From Mytilus galloprovincialis (lineage: Eukaryota > Mollusca > Bivalvia > Mytilida > Mytilidae), in the NCBI RefSeq assembly GCF_965363235.1, contig NC_134839.1, positions 55,395,560 to 55,459,559 on the forward strand: DNA of 64,000 nucleotides, in the 5' to 3' direction. The notes beneath the pieces were generated by a model. The model was not told the DNA's origin and ran no database searches. It saw only the letters and a program-made list of their open reading frames with translations. Position numbers and translations under genes: made by a program. Below are positions 10,801 to 22,800 of the stretch, one piece after another. Numbering within the stretch: the first letter of the stretch is position 1; each line of letters starts with the position of its first letter.

Positions 10801-13800
10801 TAGCCATTGGTATTCTGAGGTCCCGTTATTCAAAAAATTTACACCTTTACGAATTTCTTGACATATGAGAATCCCTAGACCACCAAAATATCTGTTATTT
10901 TTAGATTTTGGTCTGCAGAATGGATAGTACAAAAAGTTATCAAATTTCAAATGATTTTCATAACCAACATGGGTCTCAGTTAATAAAACTAAATCATTTT
11001 GTGCTAATTCTGATAAAAAATTCTTATCATTTGACTTATCATGATGTTCTGACAGCAACCCCCCAACATTCCAGCTGCATATATTTAGACTAGTTTTCAT
11101 ATTGTATCTTATAATAACGTATATATGTATTTGTATATTTATGTGTACACACTACACTAGCCTTTTTTTTTTTAAATCTCTTATATCTGTATTTGGTTAT
11201 ACAATATATTTGAATATCTATTACGTTGTATATCTAGATCTATTTTTAGTTGTACACAAAAAATTGAATTTACTCGATGTGTTATATAAAAAAAAAAATA
11301 GTACTAAAAAATGTTTATTGAAAATCTCTCTACCTGAGGATTATTTAGCTGATATAATATTCAAAATAACAACACAGCTCAGTACAATTTGTTTAAAAAG
11401 AAGATATCAATGAGGTTTATACTATAGGTAATTTTAACAGTCTATCGGTATCCTCTACGGCCACGTCCATAGCCACGTCTGCCGCCTCTGCCTCCTCTAC
11501 CTCTATAGGGTCGTCCTCTTCCATATCCAGTTCTTCCCTGTGTACTGCGTGGAGGCAAATTAAGGGCTTTATCGATACAGTCACGGATATTTGCAGCTAG
11601 TACAGCAGTTCCATCAGGAGTAAGATGAAATTGGTCCTGAGCTATATATCTATTCATCACTTGTCCTTTGTATGCCAAGTTGCTATTGTCGCATAGGATA
11701 ACAGAGTCATCTCCCCTGAACTTGGTTTTCATTAGAATTGTTATAAGTTGTCCATCTGAGTTATAATCTTCAGAATCGCTCCTCGGTGTTGGCAAGGAGA
11801 TCACGATCTTGATATTATTGAAACGTGAACGTATATCATCGCATATCCTAGTCATTCTGTCAACACAGTCATTTGGAGTTTTGTTCATTAACTCGTTCGT
11901 TAAGGAGTGTAACACAATAACGTTTGGTTCACTCTCAAGCTTTTGGAGTTCTTTTTCTGTTTCGTCAAGGGTATATGCTGTAACTTTGTGCACATTGTAG
12001 TCTGGTGAGATTCTAGGGTCTATGTTTTCAGTATTTGAGGTGCCCATGAGAATAACTGATGGTTTTGATGGTCTAGATATTGGCACAGTTTGGAATTCTC
12101 CGTCGCCACTACTGGCATGTATTTTTAAACTAAGAATCTCTTTTTCTTTGTCTTCAATGTCTTTGCGAAAAGCAGTAAATGATGATTCTAATGATTCTAT
12201 TTTGTTTTTCCTTACCTGCATCTCCTTGTTAATTTCACCAAGTTCCAGGTCTAGTTTATTAATTTTGTCACTTTGTGATTTATTTTTCTGTGTAAGCATC
12301 TCACATTTAATTTCCATTTTGGTTTTCAGTAGTTCTTTTTCAAGTGTAGTTTCATGATTTATATGCTGAATTTTGCATTTTAGTTCTCCATTTTCTCTTT
12401 CTAAATTAGCCTTTTTGTTAATCACAGATTCTACTTTGTCCATCATTAAAGTAAACCTTTCTTCATTTTGTTGAATGGTATGTTTATATGCAATGTCCAT
12501 TGAAGTCATTTTCGAAACCAGCATGTCAGTTTGTTGTTGACATATTTTATCAAGAGCGTTGGTAAAATGTTTTTCCATACATGTCATAAATTTTTCCATG
12601 TTATTATTTTGATCCACTGTCTGAGACACTACATTTTTTTCGTGTTGTTCCATTGTTTGGTTCTCATTGTTTTTGTGTGATATTTCTTTAGTGCCTGATG
12701 GGCTCTTTACGAAGGTGTTATGGTTAATATCTAAGGTAGCCGTATCCGTGATATCTGATTGTAATGTTTGTTTGGCATTTTTAATCTTTGTTGAGTCTTT
12801 GTCTTCACTAGTTGACAAATTATGGGCAACAACTTTCTCAACAATTTGGAGTAAGACGGGGAAGTCAATTGTAACGAATGTATCTTTGTGATTTCCTTGT
12901 ATTTGAATCAGGCCAGTGTTTATGTGTAGCTGTATTTTATACAGTAATGGATTTGGCTGATCTGTCTTTGTTGATAGTTCAATACAGACTGTTTTATTTC
13001 CTGTTTTCTCTGACCAGTTGTCAGGTTCATCAAACCAGCTCACTGCATACTGGGTCGATTTACCATAGTGTTCATAATATACGAGATGTAACGCTTTGAT
13101 CCAAGGGTACAGTTTATCATGGGGAATGCGAAAGGCGACCATGTGAGCAGCTTCCGCGTATAGATTTTGGTCTATGGTTTCAATTAATGTTTGTTTCCCC
13201 TTATCAGTTGTTGGCAATTTAAATTTATTTGGCATATGTTCATAAGGATAATCATCATAGATACTTGTCAGGTCTAATGAATGTTCTCTGATAATATTGT
13301 CTGTGTTCAAAAATTTTCCGCTGTCCGCCATTTTGTTTATTTTAGTTTTACACGTGGAGTGAAATCACTGCAATTTAATGTATCTGCTGCATTTTTTTAG
13401 GCGTGATGTTTCTGTTTTGATAGAAAATCATTATTTCATAATCTGTAACATGTTTAAGAATGATCGGCTGGCAATAACCACAGCTATGGATGTGTTTTCT
13501 TCTCTTACATAGACGCTGCCATCTTAATCAAAGGGAGGTAATTTAGGCATCACGTTGATTTTTGCATGAACCCCCTGAGAAGTTCATGCTTATATATTGG
13601 CGAGATTTGGATGTGTCTATGGGCCACTCGATACCTCTCGGCCGGAAGTCAGAATAAAATTCCCGGAACGTCTCGAAATTTTTCGATCATTTATACAGGT
13701 CTTAACAGGTTGTTATCTACGTATTTGATATGGTTCCTTGATGTCCCTTGACGACGCAATTATGTTTGTTTTAAAACGACCGCTGTACACTGTGTGTATG

Positions 13801-16800
13801 ATACTATCTGGGTCAATTATAACGTGGTATTGTCTGTTGACTCGATACATGTAAACTAATTATGTTTGAAGATTTAACCACGGGATACTGTGTATTTCAT
13901 CATAGACTATTATGTGAATAAAAATACTTGTGTGTTTTCTAATCATAAAGCATGATTTTAAATCCTTGCAGCTCACAGCAACCGTAAAATGATTTACAAT
14001 AATCACAACAAAATTTAATTACAATTATATTAATGTTGATTATTAGGTCTTTCCACTTTTCGTGGAAAGACCTTTTGTTTTTCTTCTCATTATTATTTTG
14101 TTTTTCTTCTGCTGTCTGAGATGCTTTTTTGTCTTACAACATATCGAATGGATTTTTTGGCCAATGATGTTGTACAGTTATGGGGGTTTCAAAACTCACC
14201 CTGTGTGACCGAAAACACTTATGCTTATAGGATTTATCTCCCCGCGTCCATTTTTTCTTGTTATCGCTATATCTCTAAAACCGTAAAAGATTTTAGCAAA
14301 CTGTTTTCACCAAATTGTTCGTCTACTCTTGAAAATGATTTGGTTTATTTTGACTTGAGTGATCGGAAGACATCTTATGGGAGTTATTTCCCTTTGAAAA
14401 TTTAAGATAGGCGATTTGGTGAATAAATTCATACGTTATAAGTCGTAGAGGCCTACAGTCTTTTGATATGAAATCCTTGGTCCATTTGAAGGAAATTGAG
14501 GTCAAAGTCAAAGGTCAAGGTCATGTTCTAAATTTTGAATTTTGCTTGTTATCGTTAGTCTACAGAAACTGTGACAGTAAATGATATGATGTGTTTGCCA
14601 AATAACTGTTTACAATAAGGCACAACTTCAACCTATTTCAGTCAAAGTTTTTTGGTTAACCCTTATAGGAGTTTTCTCCCCTTATGTATTTTAAATCAGT
14701 ATTTCTCCACAACCATACAAGTGATTGACCTCCGGTCTTCCGTTTTGAGTTCAATGACATATGACCTTGAAATTGAGATCAAGGTCAAAGGTCAAGGTCA
14801 TGCTATAAATTTTTGAATTTTGCTTGTTATCGTTATTCACAAGAAACTGTTACAAATCATGATATGATTTGTTTGCCAAGTTACTGTTTACAAAAAGGCG
14901 CAACTTCAACCTATTTCAGTCGAAGTGTTTTGGTTAACCCTTATAGGAGTTTTCTCCCCTTATGTATTTGAAATCAGTATTTCTCCACAACCATACAAGT
15001 AATTCACCTGGGGTCTTTTGATTTGAGATCACTGACTTATGACCTTGAAAGGTCAATTTGACGTTCTAGATTTTGACATTTGCTAAAATTTATTTTCTTT
15101 TCATACTAAAACAATTAAGTCTTCTGCATATACCTATTAATCTTATTTTTTTTATATCAATTCGAAGAACCAAATTACATCAACAAGGAGTGACATTTTC
15201 TAACATAATTTTTTAAATGTCATTCTTATTATCGAGGTGGAAAGACCTTCAATTGTTCTCTGAAGAATTGGTTTTTAATTTTATTCTGTTTTAGTATGGA
15301 TTTAGCAGTCTTTGCTTATAGTTTGTATAGTAATATATTCACTAAGTGGAATGTTAGAATTTAAAAATAGATTCATTCGATAAATAAAATGTCCATCCGT
15401 AAATACTTGATGTTCTTGTTTATTGATATTATATATATTCAAAAGAATTTGAAAAAAAAAAATACTAACAGGAACGTTAGTTTATTATAAAATTTTAAAT
15501 CAATTTTTGTTTGTTTGTTTTAATAGTTTAACCTTATAGCATCTTCATATTTGTACTATGGTACTGTTTTGAAAATTGTATTCACTGTGTTGACCAACTA
15601 TCCTTCACGTCTTGATTCATTCACATTATAGATCACATTTTTCGTTTTTGTTATCTATAAATCCAGGACACGGTAGAAAGAGCTTCACATGTGACTTTCA
15701 AGCACGGTCATCATTACTAACGGTATTCTAACCTAGAGTTGTTTCTCTTTTGTTTCTTTTTTGAGTCACTGTTCTATAATAAACTTTGACCTTTTCGAAA
15801 AGCTAAGGATTGTCTATCCAAGGAATAGATTCCTTAACTTTTTAATGTATTTAGCCGCCTTTTAACTTTTTTCATTCGAGCATCACTGATGCTTTTTTTG
15901 TAGACTTAACTCGTGTCTGGCGTACATCGTTTTAATTCTGGTATCTTTTTATATCTACATACCTTTTTATATAAATTTTTATTTTAAAAGTGTGTACAGG
16001 TATTCATAAACTTCTGAATTAATAAATACTTCAGCAAAAACTAAGTTTCCCTGTAAAATCAGGAAATCCTTAAAATTCAAGATGTTTTATGAGACCAAAA
16101 TAAGTCTCTTCATAAGAGTTCTAAATCAATTGCATGCCACAGGTTTCACCGCATACAACTATCATGAGTAAAGACAGCTTCAAATACGAGTTAAGAACAT
16201 ATAGGCATTCATGTAGGAAACAAAATATAAAGATATGATAGTTAAAATAAATGCATCCAGAATTCCAGATTATAAAGCAAAACTGCATAAATTTAAATTG
16301 CGATAGTTAAATTGTGCAATTTGCATAAGTCATCCGGTTAGAAGAAATCAGGATTTGCCAAAGGGTTATAATCGGAAAAATTATGTACATTCCAAAGTAA
16401 TAAATAAAATAAACACAAATTCAGCAACAATGTTTTAGTGACCCGGCAGTCAGCAGTCATAGGTTCATGTATTGCTTTTCTTTTTTTAAAGAAAGCAACT
16501 TGTTTTCACACTTTCGACCGTAAATACATTTGATATTTGTCAACATGACATCTATATGGTGGCGCAGCTTTTTATTATATATATATGATATGATAAACGT
16601 GCGTAAAATAAAACTGGAGTTGGAGTCTAGAGTTGTTAACATCAAGCATTCTCGTTTCTATTGTCGTAACCTATCAGTTGGGACAGTTTTAAAAGTTCTT
16701 GTACAATTATCGTGTTGACCATCTTAAACACGATAACAGATGTCATTATGATACTGCCTTTAATGGTCGCTTTGACCATGGTCATGGTCAAAGTAACCAT

Positions 16801-19800
16801 TAAATTGTAACACATCGGGACTGATCAAACAAGATATCTTATAAAAATAATCATCTTGAAGTCTTCATTTAACTTCTATATTTCACCCTTCTAAAACTAG
16901 TCCTAGAATTTAAAGCAAACCCGACTTTTATACTTCTAATCAATTCTTTTCGTTCAGTCCACGAACAGGTTTATTGCTGACTATGCGGTATGGGTTAATA
17001 TGGCGCGGAATCAGGGTCAAAAATACTTATTTACGTATAAACATAATTATTTCTGTATATACGGAATTCGATTTATGTATATACGTAAATCGAATTCCGT
17101 ATATACGTTAATTGAATTCTGTATATAGAGAAATAATTACGTATATACGTAAATCGATTACTGTATATCGATTACTGTATATACATAAATCGAATTCCGT
17201 ATATACATAAATCGAATTTTGTATATGCAGAAATAATTATGTATATACAGAAATAATTATGTATATACGAAATTCGATTTACGTATATACGAAATTCAAT
17301 TTACGTATATACAGAATTCGATTTACGTATATACAGAATTCGATTAACGTATATGCGTAATTATTTCTGTATAATAATATACAGAATTCGATTTACGTAT
17401 ATACGTAAATCGAATTCCGTATGTACAGAAATACTATCTTTCTGTCTTTACATAAATATTTCTGTATATACGGAATTATTTCGGTAAGTATACGTAATTC
17501 GATTTCTGTATATACGTTATTCGATTTCTGTGTATACGGAATTAATTTTGTATATACGTAATTCTATTTCTGTGTATACGGAATTATTTAATGAATGGCT
17601 ATATATTAACACAATAAACACAATAAACATACATATTAAACATACACAATAACAACAGCATTAAATTTTTTTTTAACAACAAACAAGTTGTTAAGAGTCC
17701 CCTGCCCTCAGTTCTAATGACTTTTTCAAGAATATTTCAAGATATATTTTTTTTAATTATAGAAACATAAATGTATCTAGTTGACAATTTTCAAAATTAC
17801 TTAGAAAGCTATACTTTAAGGGATTAAAGACTATATAGGGATTGAATTTAAAAAAAGCAATAATAAATATAGATTTTCAACGGTTTCCATGACAATACCC
17901 GGAACTTAATTATCTGTTACAGTAGTTTAGTTTGTCCTTTGTCCAAAGAAATGGAAATTCAATACTTATTTACGATACACATGAGGGTAGTTTTAGAGCA
18001 AATATCAATACCCATCAGCATGTGAGTTACAGATGTGTAATAAACCTCAATTTAATGTGAAAATCGATTTTTGTCCTCCGAAAACATGCATATATATAAT
18101 TATGCTATAAAATAATTACAGGATCTGTTAATTTACTCTTTTTATCTAACATATAATTATTATATCAAATAATTACCGAAACTGTTTATTCTTTTTATCC
18201 AAAGTCTTACTATCTTTTCATGTTTGGTAAAACTCTATGACAAAACTAGCATGACTAATGTAATTCAGAAATATGTTGTAATAAAATTGAGAATGGAAAT
18301 GGGGAATGTGCCAAAGAGACAACAACCCGACCATAGAAAAAAACAACAGCAGAAGGTCACCAACAGGTCTTCAATGTAGCGAGAAATTCCCGCACCCGGA
18401 GGCGTCCTTCAGCTGGCCCCTAAACAAATATATACTAGTTCGGTGATAATGAACGCCATACTAATGTAATGTTGTCTCTGATTTGCAGAGTGGTAACAAT
18501 CATGACACCTCGACTAAACAGTTAAATTAAACAATTTCTTTCTTGAACAAAAACAAAACCAATCGCAAACCTTTGAACGCTGTATAATTGAACGGTCAGT
18601 TTGCTGTACAATTCTGAAAAATTAAGTTATTTCATTTTATGTATATATATTTGCATCGATTGTTATGTTATACGCAGAGGAATATTCAGATTACCCGCAT
18701 AAGTAGTAGCTGTTCTAAAAAAGACGGTTCGAAATTAGCAATAGATAGGAAAAGAACAAGAATATGATTTTGTTAAATTAGTTCAACCATTAATTAAAAT
18801 GAAATGACGAAATCATAATTCATTTTAGCAGCTAATTTGGTTCAATTTTGTCAAAATAAGCATATAAACATCGATGCTTATTATTCACCTGCATGTGAAT
18901 TATTTTACATTATTGAATCTGTATTCATGGTACCTTCAATATAACCCATTAGCTAGAGATTGATTACGTATGTATATATCGTGATCGACCATAAAAAGGA
19001 AAAAAATGTCAACAAAAGTGAACCATTTCGTTGACTGATTCGCTTCACAAAAATGCAATCAATACAGCTAAAACGATAATAAACTTATCTTTTTTAACTT
19101 ATAACATGAAATAAAACACACCTAGAAAAATCCGATTGCACGAGGTCGCTATCTTTTCAATTTATGTTTATAAAATTGAGAATGGAAATGGGGAATGTGT
19201 CAAAGAGACAACAACCCGACCAAATAAAAAACAACAGCAGAGGGTCACCAACAGGTCTTCAATGTAGCGAGAAATTCCCGCACCCGGAGGCGTCCTTCAG
19301 CTGGCCCCTAAACAAATATATACTAGTCCAGTGATAACAAACGCCATACTAATTTCCAAATTGTACACAAGAAACTAAAATTAAAATAATACAAGACTAA
19401 CAAAGGCCAGAGGCTCCTGACTTGGGACAGGCGCAAAAATGTGGCGGGGTTAAACATGTTTGTGAGATCTCAAACCTCCCCCTATACCTCTAACCAATGT
19501 AGAAAAGTAAACGCATAACAATACGCACATTAAAATTCAGTTCAAGAGAAGTCCGAGTCTGATGTCAGAAGATGTAACCAAAGAAAATAATACATAAATA
19601 ACAACAGACTACTAGCAGTTAACTGACATGCCAGTTCCAGACTTCAATTAAACTGACTGAAAGATTATGATTTCATCATATGTTTATATTGGGTTGTATT
19701 ATCTTCTGCAGTCTTCGGAGGTCATATCGATACTTTCATTAGATGATACCTGAACTAAAATACACACAAAATTCTTATATATATTATCAGAGACATATAA

Positions 19801-22800
19801 TACATTGTATTATATGTCTCTGATATTATCGAGTACATGCATTGTTTGCAAGCTATACTTTATTATAGATTTAACATGGGTAGGCATTATATTCGTGATT
19901 ATTTCTGCCTTAGCGATAGTGAGTTTTTCAAAATTGGCAAAAAATCATCTCTATTTCTTTACATTTCAGAATGTCGTCACAGGATTTTCTTTTATAACAA
20001 GATTACCTCGGGGTGAACTTTATTTATACTCTGCAGTAGCCAATCCAGATGAAAGATGGGGAAATTTTACAAGTATAACAATAAACTTATGGGACGGATC
20101 TCAGAATAAGAAATTTGATTGTTGTATTTTCAACAAGAAAACAATGGATAATTTTGTAACGAAAGAAGCCTTCATCAAAAATGACTTTGGATATTCTCCT
20201 TTCAGTGCACGTCAGTACCAGTGCCAGATTCCCCAATGCATTATGAATGCTACACATGTTGGAATGGTCGAACATGGTACACCGTGTTCTGCATTTATGA
20301 AAACAATACCGGTGTTTTATCCGAGCCGGGAAAAGGGAAAACTAGCTATTTGTGCCAAGATTGCTTACGGAACTTTGTCACCACAACGACTTATTGAATG
20401 GTTTGAATATCATCGATTGATGGGTGTCGATAAAGTTCTTACTATGGTCCAATATCTTAACGAAGATGCTTACAAGGTGCTTTTGTATTATCAAAAACTT
20501 CAATTTGGAGAAATTGACGAGTTTCCATTGCCACTGCCAGGCAAAGTAATCGGTAAGTTTACCTGACCCTTTTCAAAATCCTCATCTTAAGATGAAGAAC
20601 AGCAATAAATGATATGTTCCATTCCCTTTAAAGAACCCGTTTTGATGTTGTATCATAAACTGATGCAAACTAGTAATTCATCCTATCTTTTTTCTCTGAA
20701 ATTAAATATTGATGCTTGATCTGTTTCCTTTGACAGGATTTCGTACTTAAGTAAAAAGAAAGTTATCTGGACCGAAAGGCGAGCTTATAGTCTGTAGGTT
20801 CCGCTGTACAAAAATCAGCTTAAGTTTGACAAAAGTCGTCCTGAATTTATATGCAATATTTTATACTAAACATTACACTAAATCAGTAAATCTTGTTTTA
20901 GCGGGAAAATAGCGAGAAAAAAAAACGGTTCCCGATATTTTACGAGCCTTAATTATATGTACACTTAAATCAGTAATAACGAATAGCCTAAAATAGTTGA
21001 ATGAACTGTTCGATTTACAAATAACGAAATGGACAGTGCTCAGCGGGTATCCACGTATTACTCGGAAAAGGAATAAACTGATATCTGGCCATAATATAAT
21101 AATAAGTATATCATCTACTTTTCACCCAAACTATCAGATTGCTCATTATAAGAGTTATCTCCCTTAAATGACTATGTTTGAGAAGTTTTCAAGTTTCGTT
21201 TTGCGTATTGTCTCGAAAGTCAATAAACAAGGTATACACTATAAACAGAAAAGATGAACAGTTTTGACTGATGAGCCATTCAGGATCTTAAGAAGCCCCT
21301 TTTGCTTAAATTAGTTGCCAATTCGGGAATTTATTTATAATAAATATATAATAATATAATAATAATATATAAGCCAAATCATATTCCATATTTTTGGAGG
21401 TCGACCTGGCCGGATTAAGTGATATAACTCTTGCATTATTGCTTCGCTAAGTGAAGCAAAGCCATAAGATCATGTCGATTAATATGTTGCTATAGCATTA
21501 CAGTGTTTGGTAAGTGATGTTAGCCAATGATTAGTACTACAATTAGTAGTACAACAAGTAAGCAGAAATTATCTGTAATGTTATCTTACTGCAATGTTAA
21601 TTTATATAGACAGGTGGCATCTTTTATCAGAAAGCTGAATAACTTATTGTGATATGTATATTAATTTGTATGAATTATTTCTTTTTTGTCTTATTTTTTT
21701 CTTTTTTGTCTTATATTTTTTTTTATTGTTTTTTATTGTTTTTTTTTTTTTTTTGAATGTTACCTTTGTGTTATAAATCATGTTTATCATTGTATATATG
21801 TACCTCATGTTACACATATATGTGTCTGAGCGTTGCTTTACAATAAAATCTTGAAAATCTTGAATTATTCTTACGCATTTAGATCTATTAGTATACTTTA
21901 CTTTAATCTGTAAAGCACGATTAGTTGTATTTACTCTGTATGATGCGTATTATGTTAATGAGTCATTCTATACGAAATTATAAATGACACGAAATACAAT
22001 AACTCGATTCTAACCGATAAGTGATTATTGTATACATTTGTATTAAGTGATTAGTTAAACTATCACTTTATATTTACTTAAATGCGAATTCGAGAATTTA
22101 TTAACCCGATATCATATTTTTGAAGCCGTAGACCTGGATTAAGAGAGATAACTCTTGTACTATTGCTTCGCTATAGTGAACTGATTTATTTTCGCTGTGT
22201 TGAAGACACATTGGTGGCTCTGAAAGTTTCGGTGTGTTTTCTGCTCTTTGGTCGAGTTGTTGTCTATTTGACACATTCCCCATTTCAATTATAAATTTTA
22301 TTTTAAAAGTATGAGTCTAAAACGGTACTTTGAATAACCGTTCAACAAAATGACCACCACACAAGCATAACACGGGAATTGAAGGACAAGTGTAACCTTC
22401 GAAACATAGTAAAATCAAAGCATTATTGATAGGAAAATAAATTCTCTCGCCGTGTACGCGAGGTGGTTTTGAAGACGAGAGTATCAATTTACATGCACCT
22501 GACACAAATAATTTGATTCAGTATAGAGAGTTTTGATCTTTCTGTAGTCTAAGACTTTAATACTGCATGAAACTTGTTCTTTTTCTAGGGTTTTCAGACA
22601 GAGGATTTGAGGAATACCGCTTTACACTACCTCAATGTTCACATGACAAACAAGTTGGTGTTTACAGCTGTCAAGAAAAATTACAGGGCTACGATTATGT
22701 TGGTGTGGTGGACTTTGATGAGTACATAGTCCATGATAAATTATGGAGTTTTAAAGATATTTTAAATGTATGTAATAAAGGCAGAACTGCAGTACAAAAC

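Larger units (their letters stand above)
7385..13345 (-). mobile_element. apparently complete two-ORF LINE
   Basis: A non-LTR retrotransposon antisense to the GT92 gene. Order on the - strand: short 5' leader of uncertain length (it may extend to about 13560), ORF1 (13331-11442), a 341-bp spacer, ORF2 (11100-7579), a ~190-bp 3' UTR, and a terminus of short TATTG/ATTGTA repeats at about 7385-7412 rather than a long poly(A). Such short-repeat tails are typical of the CR1/L2/Jockey-like groups. Both ORFs are open throughout, so this copy is probably young. Target-site duplications could not be placed because the 5' end is not defined. Clade is not resolved from sequence alone. Confidence 0.85.
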
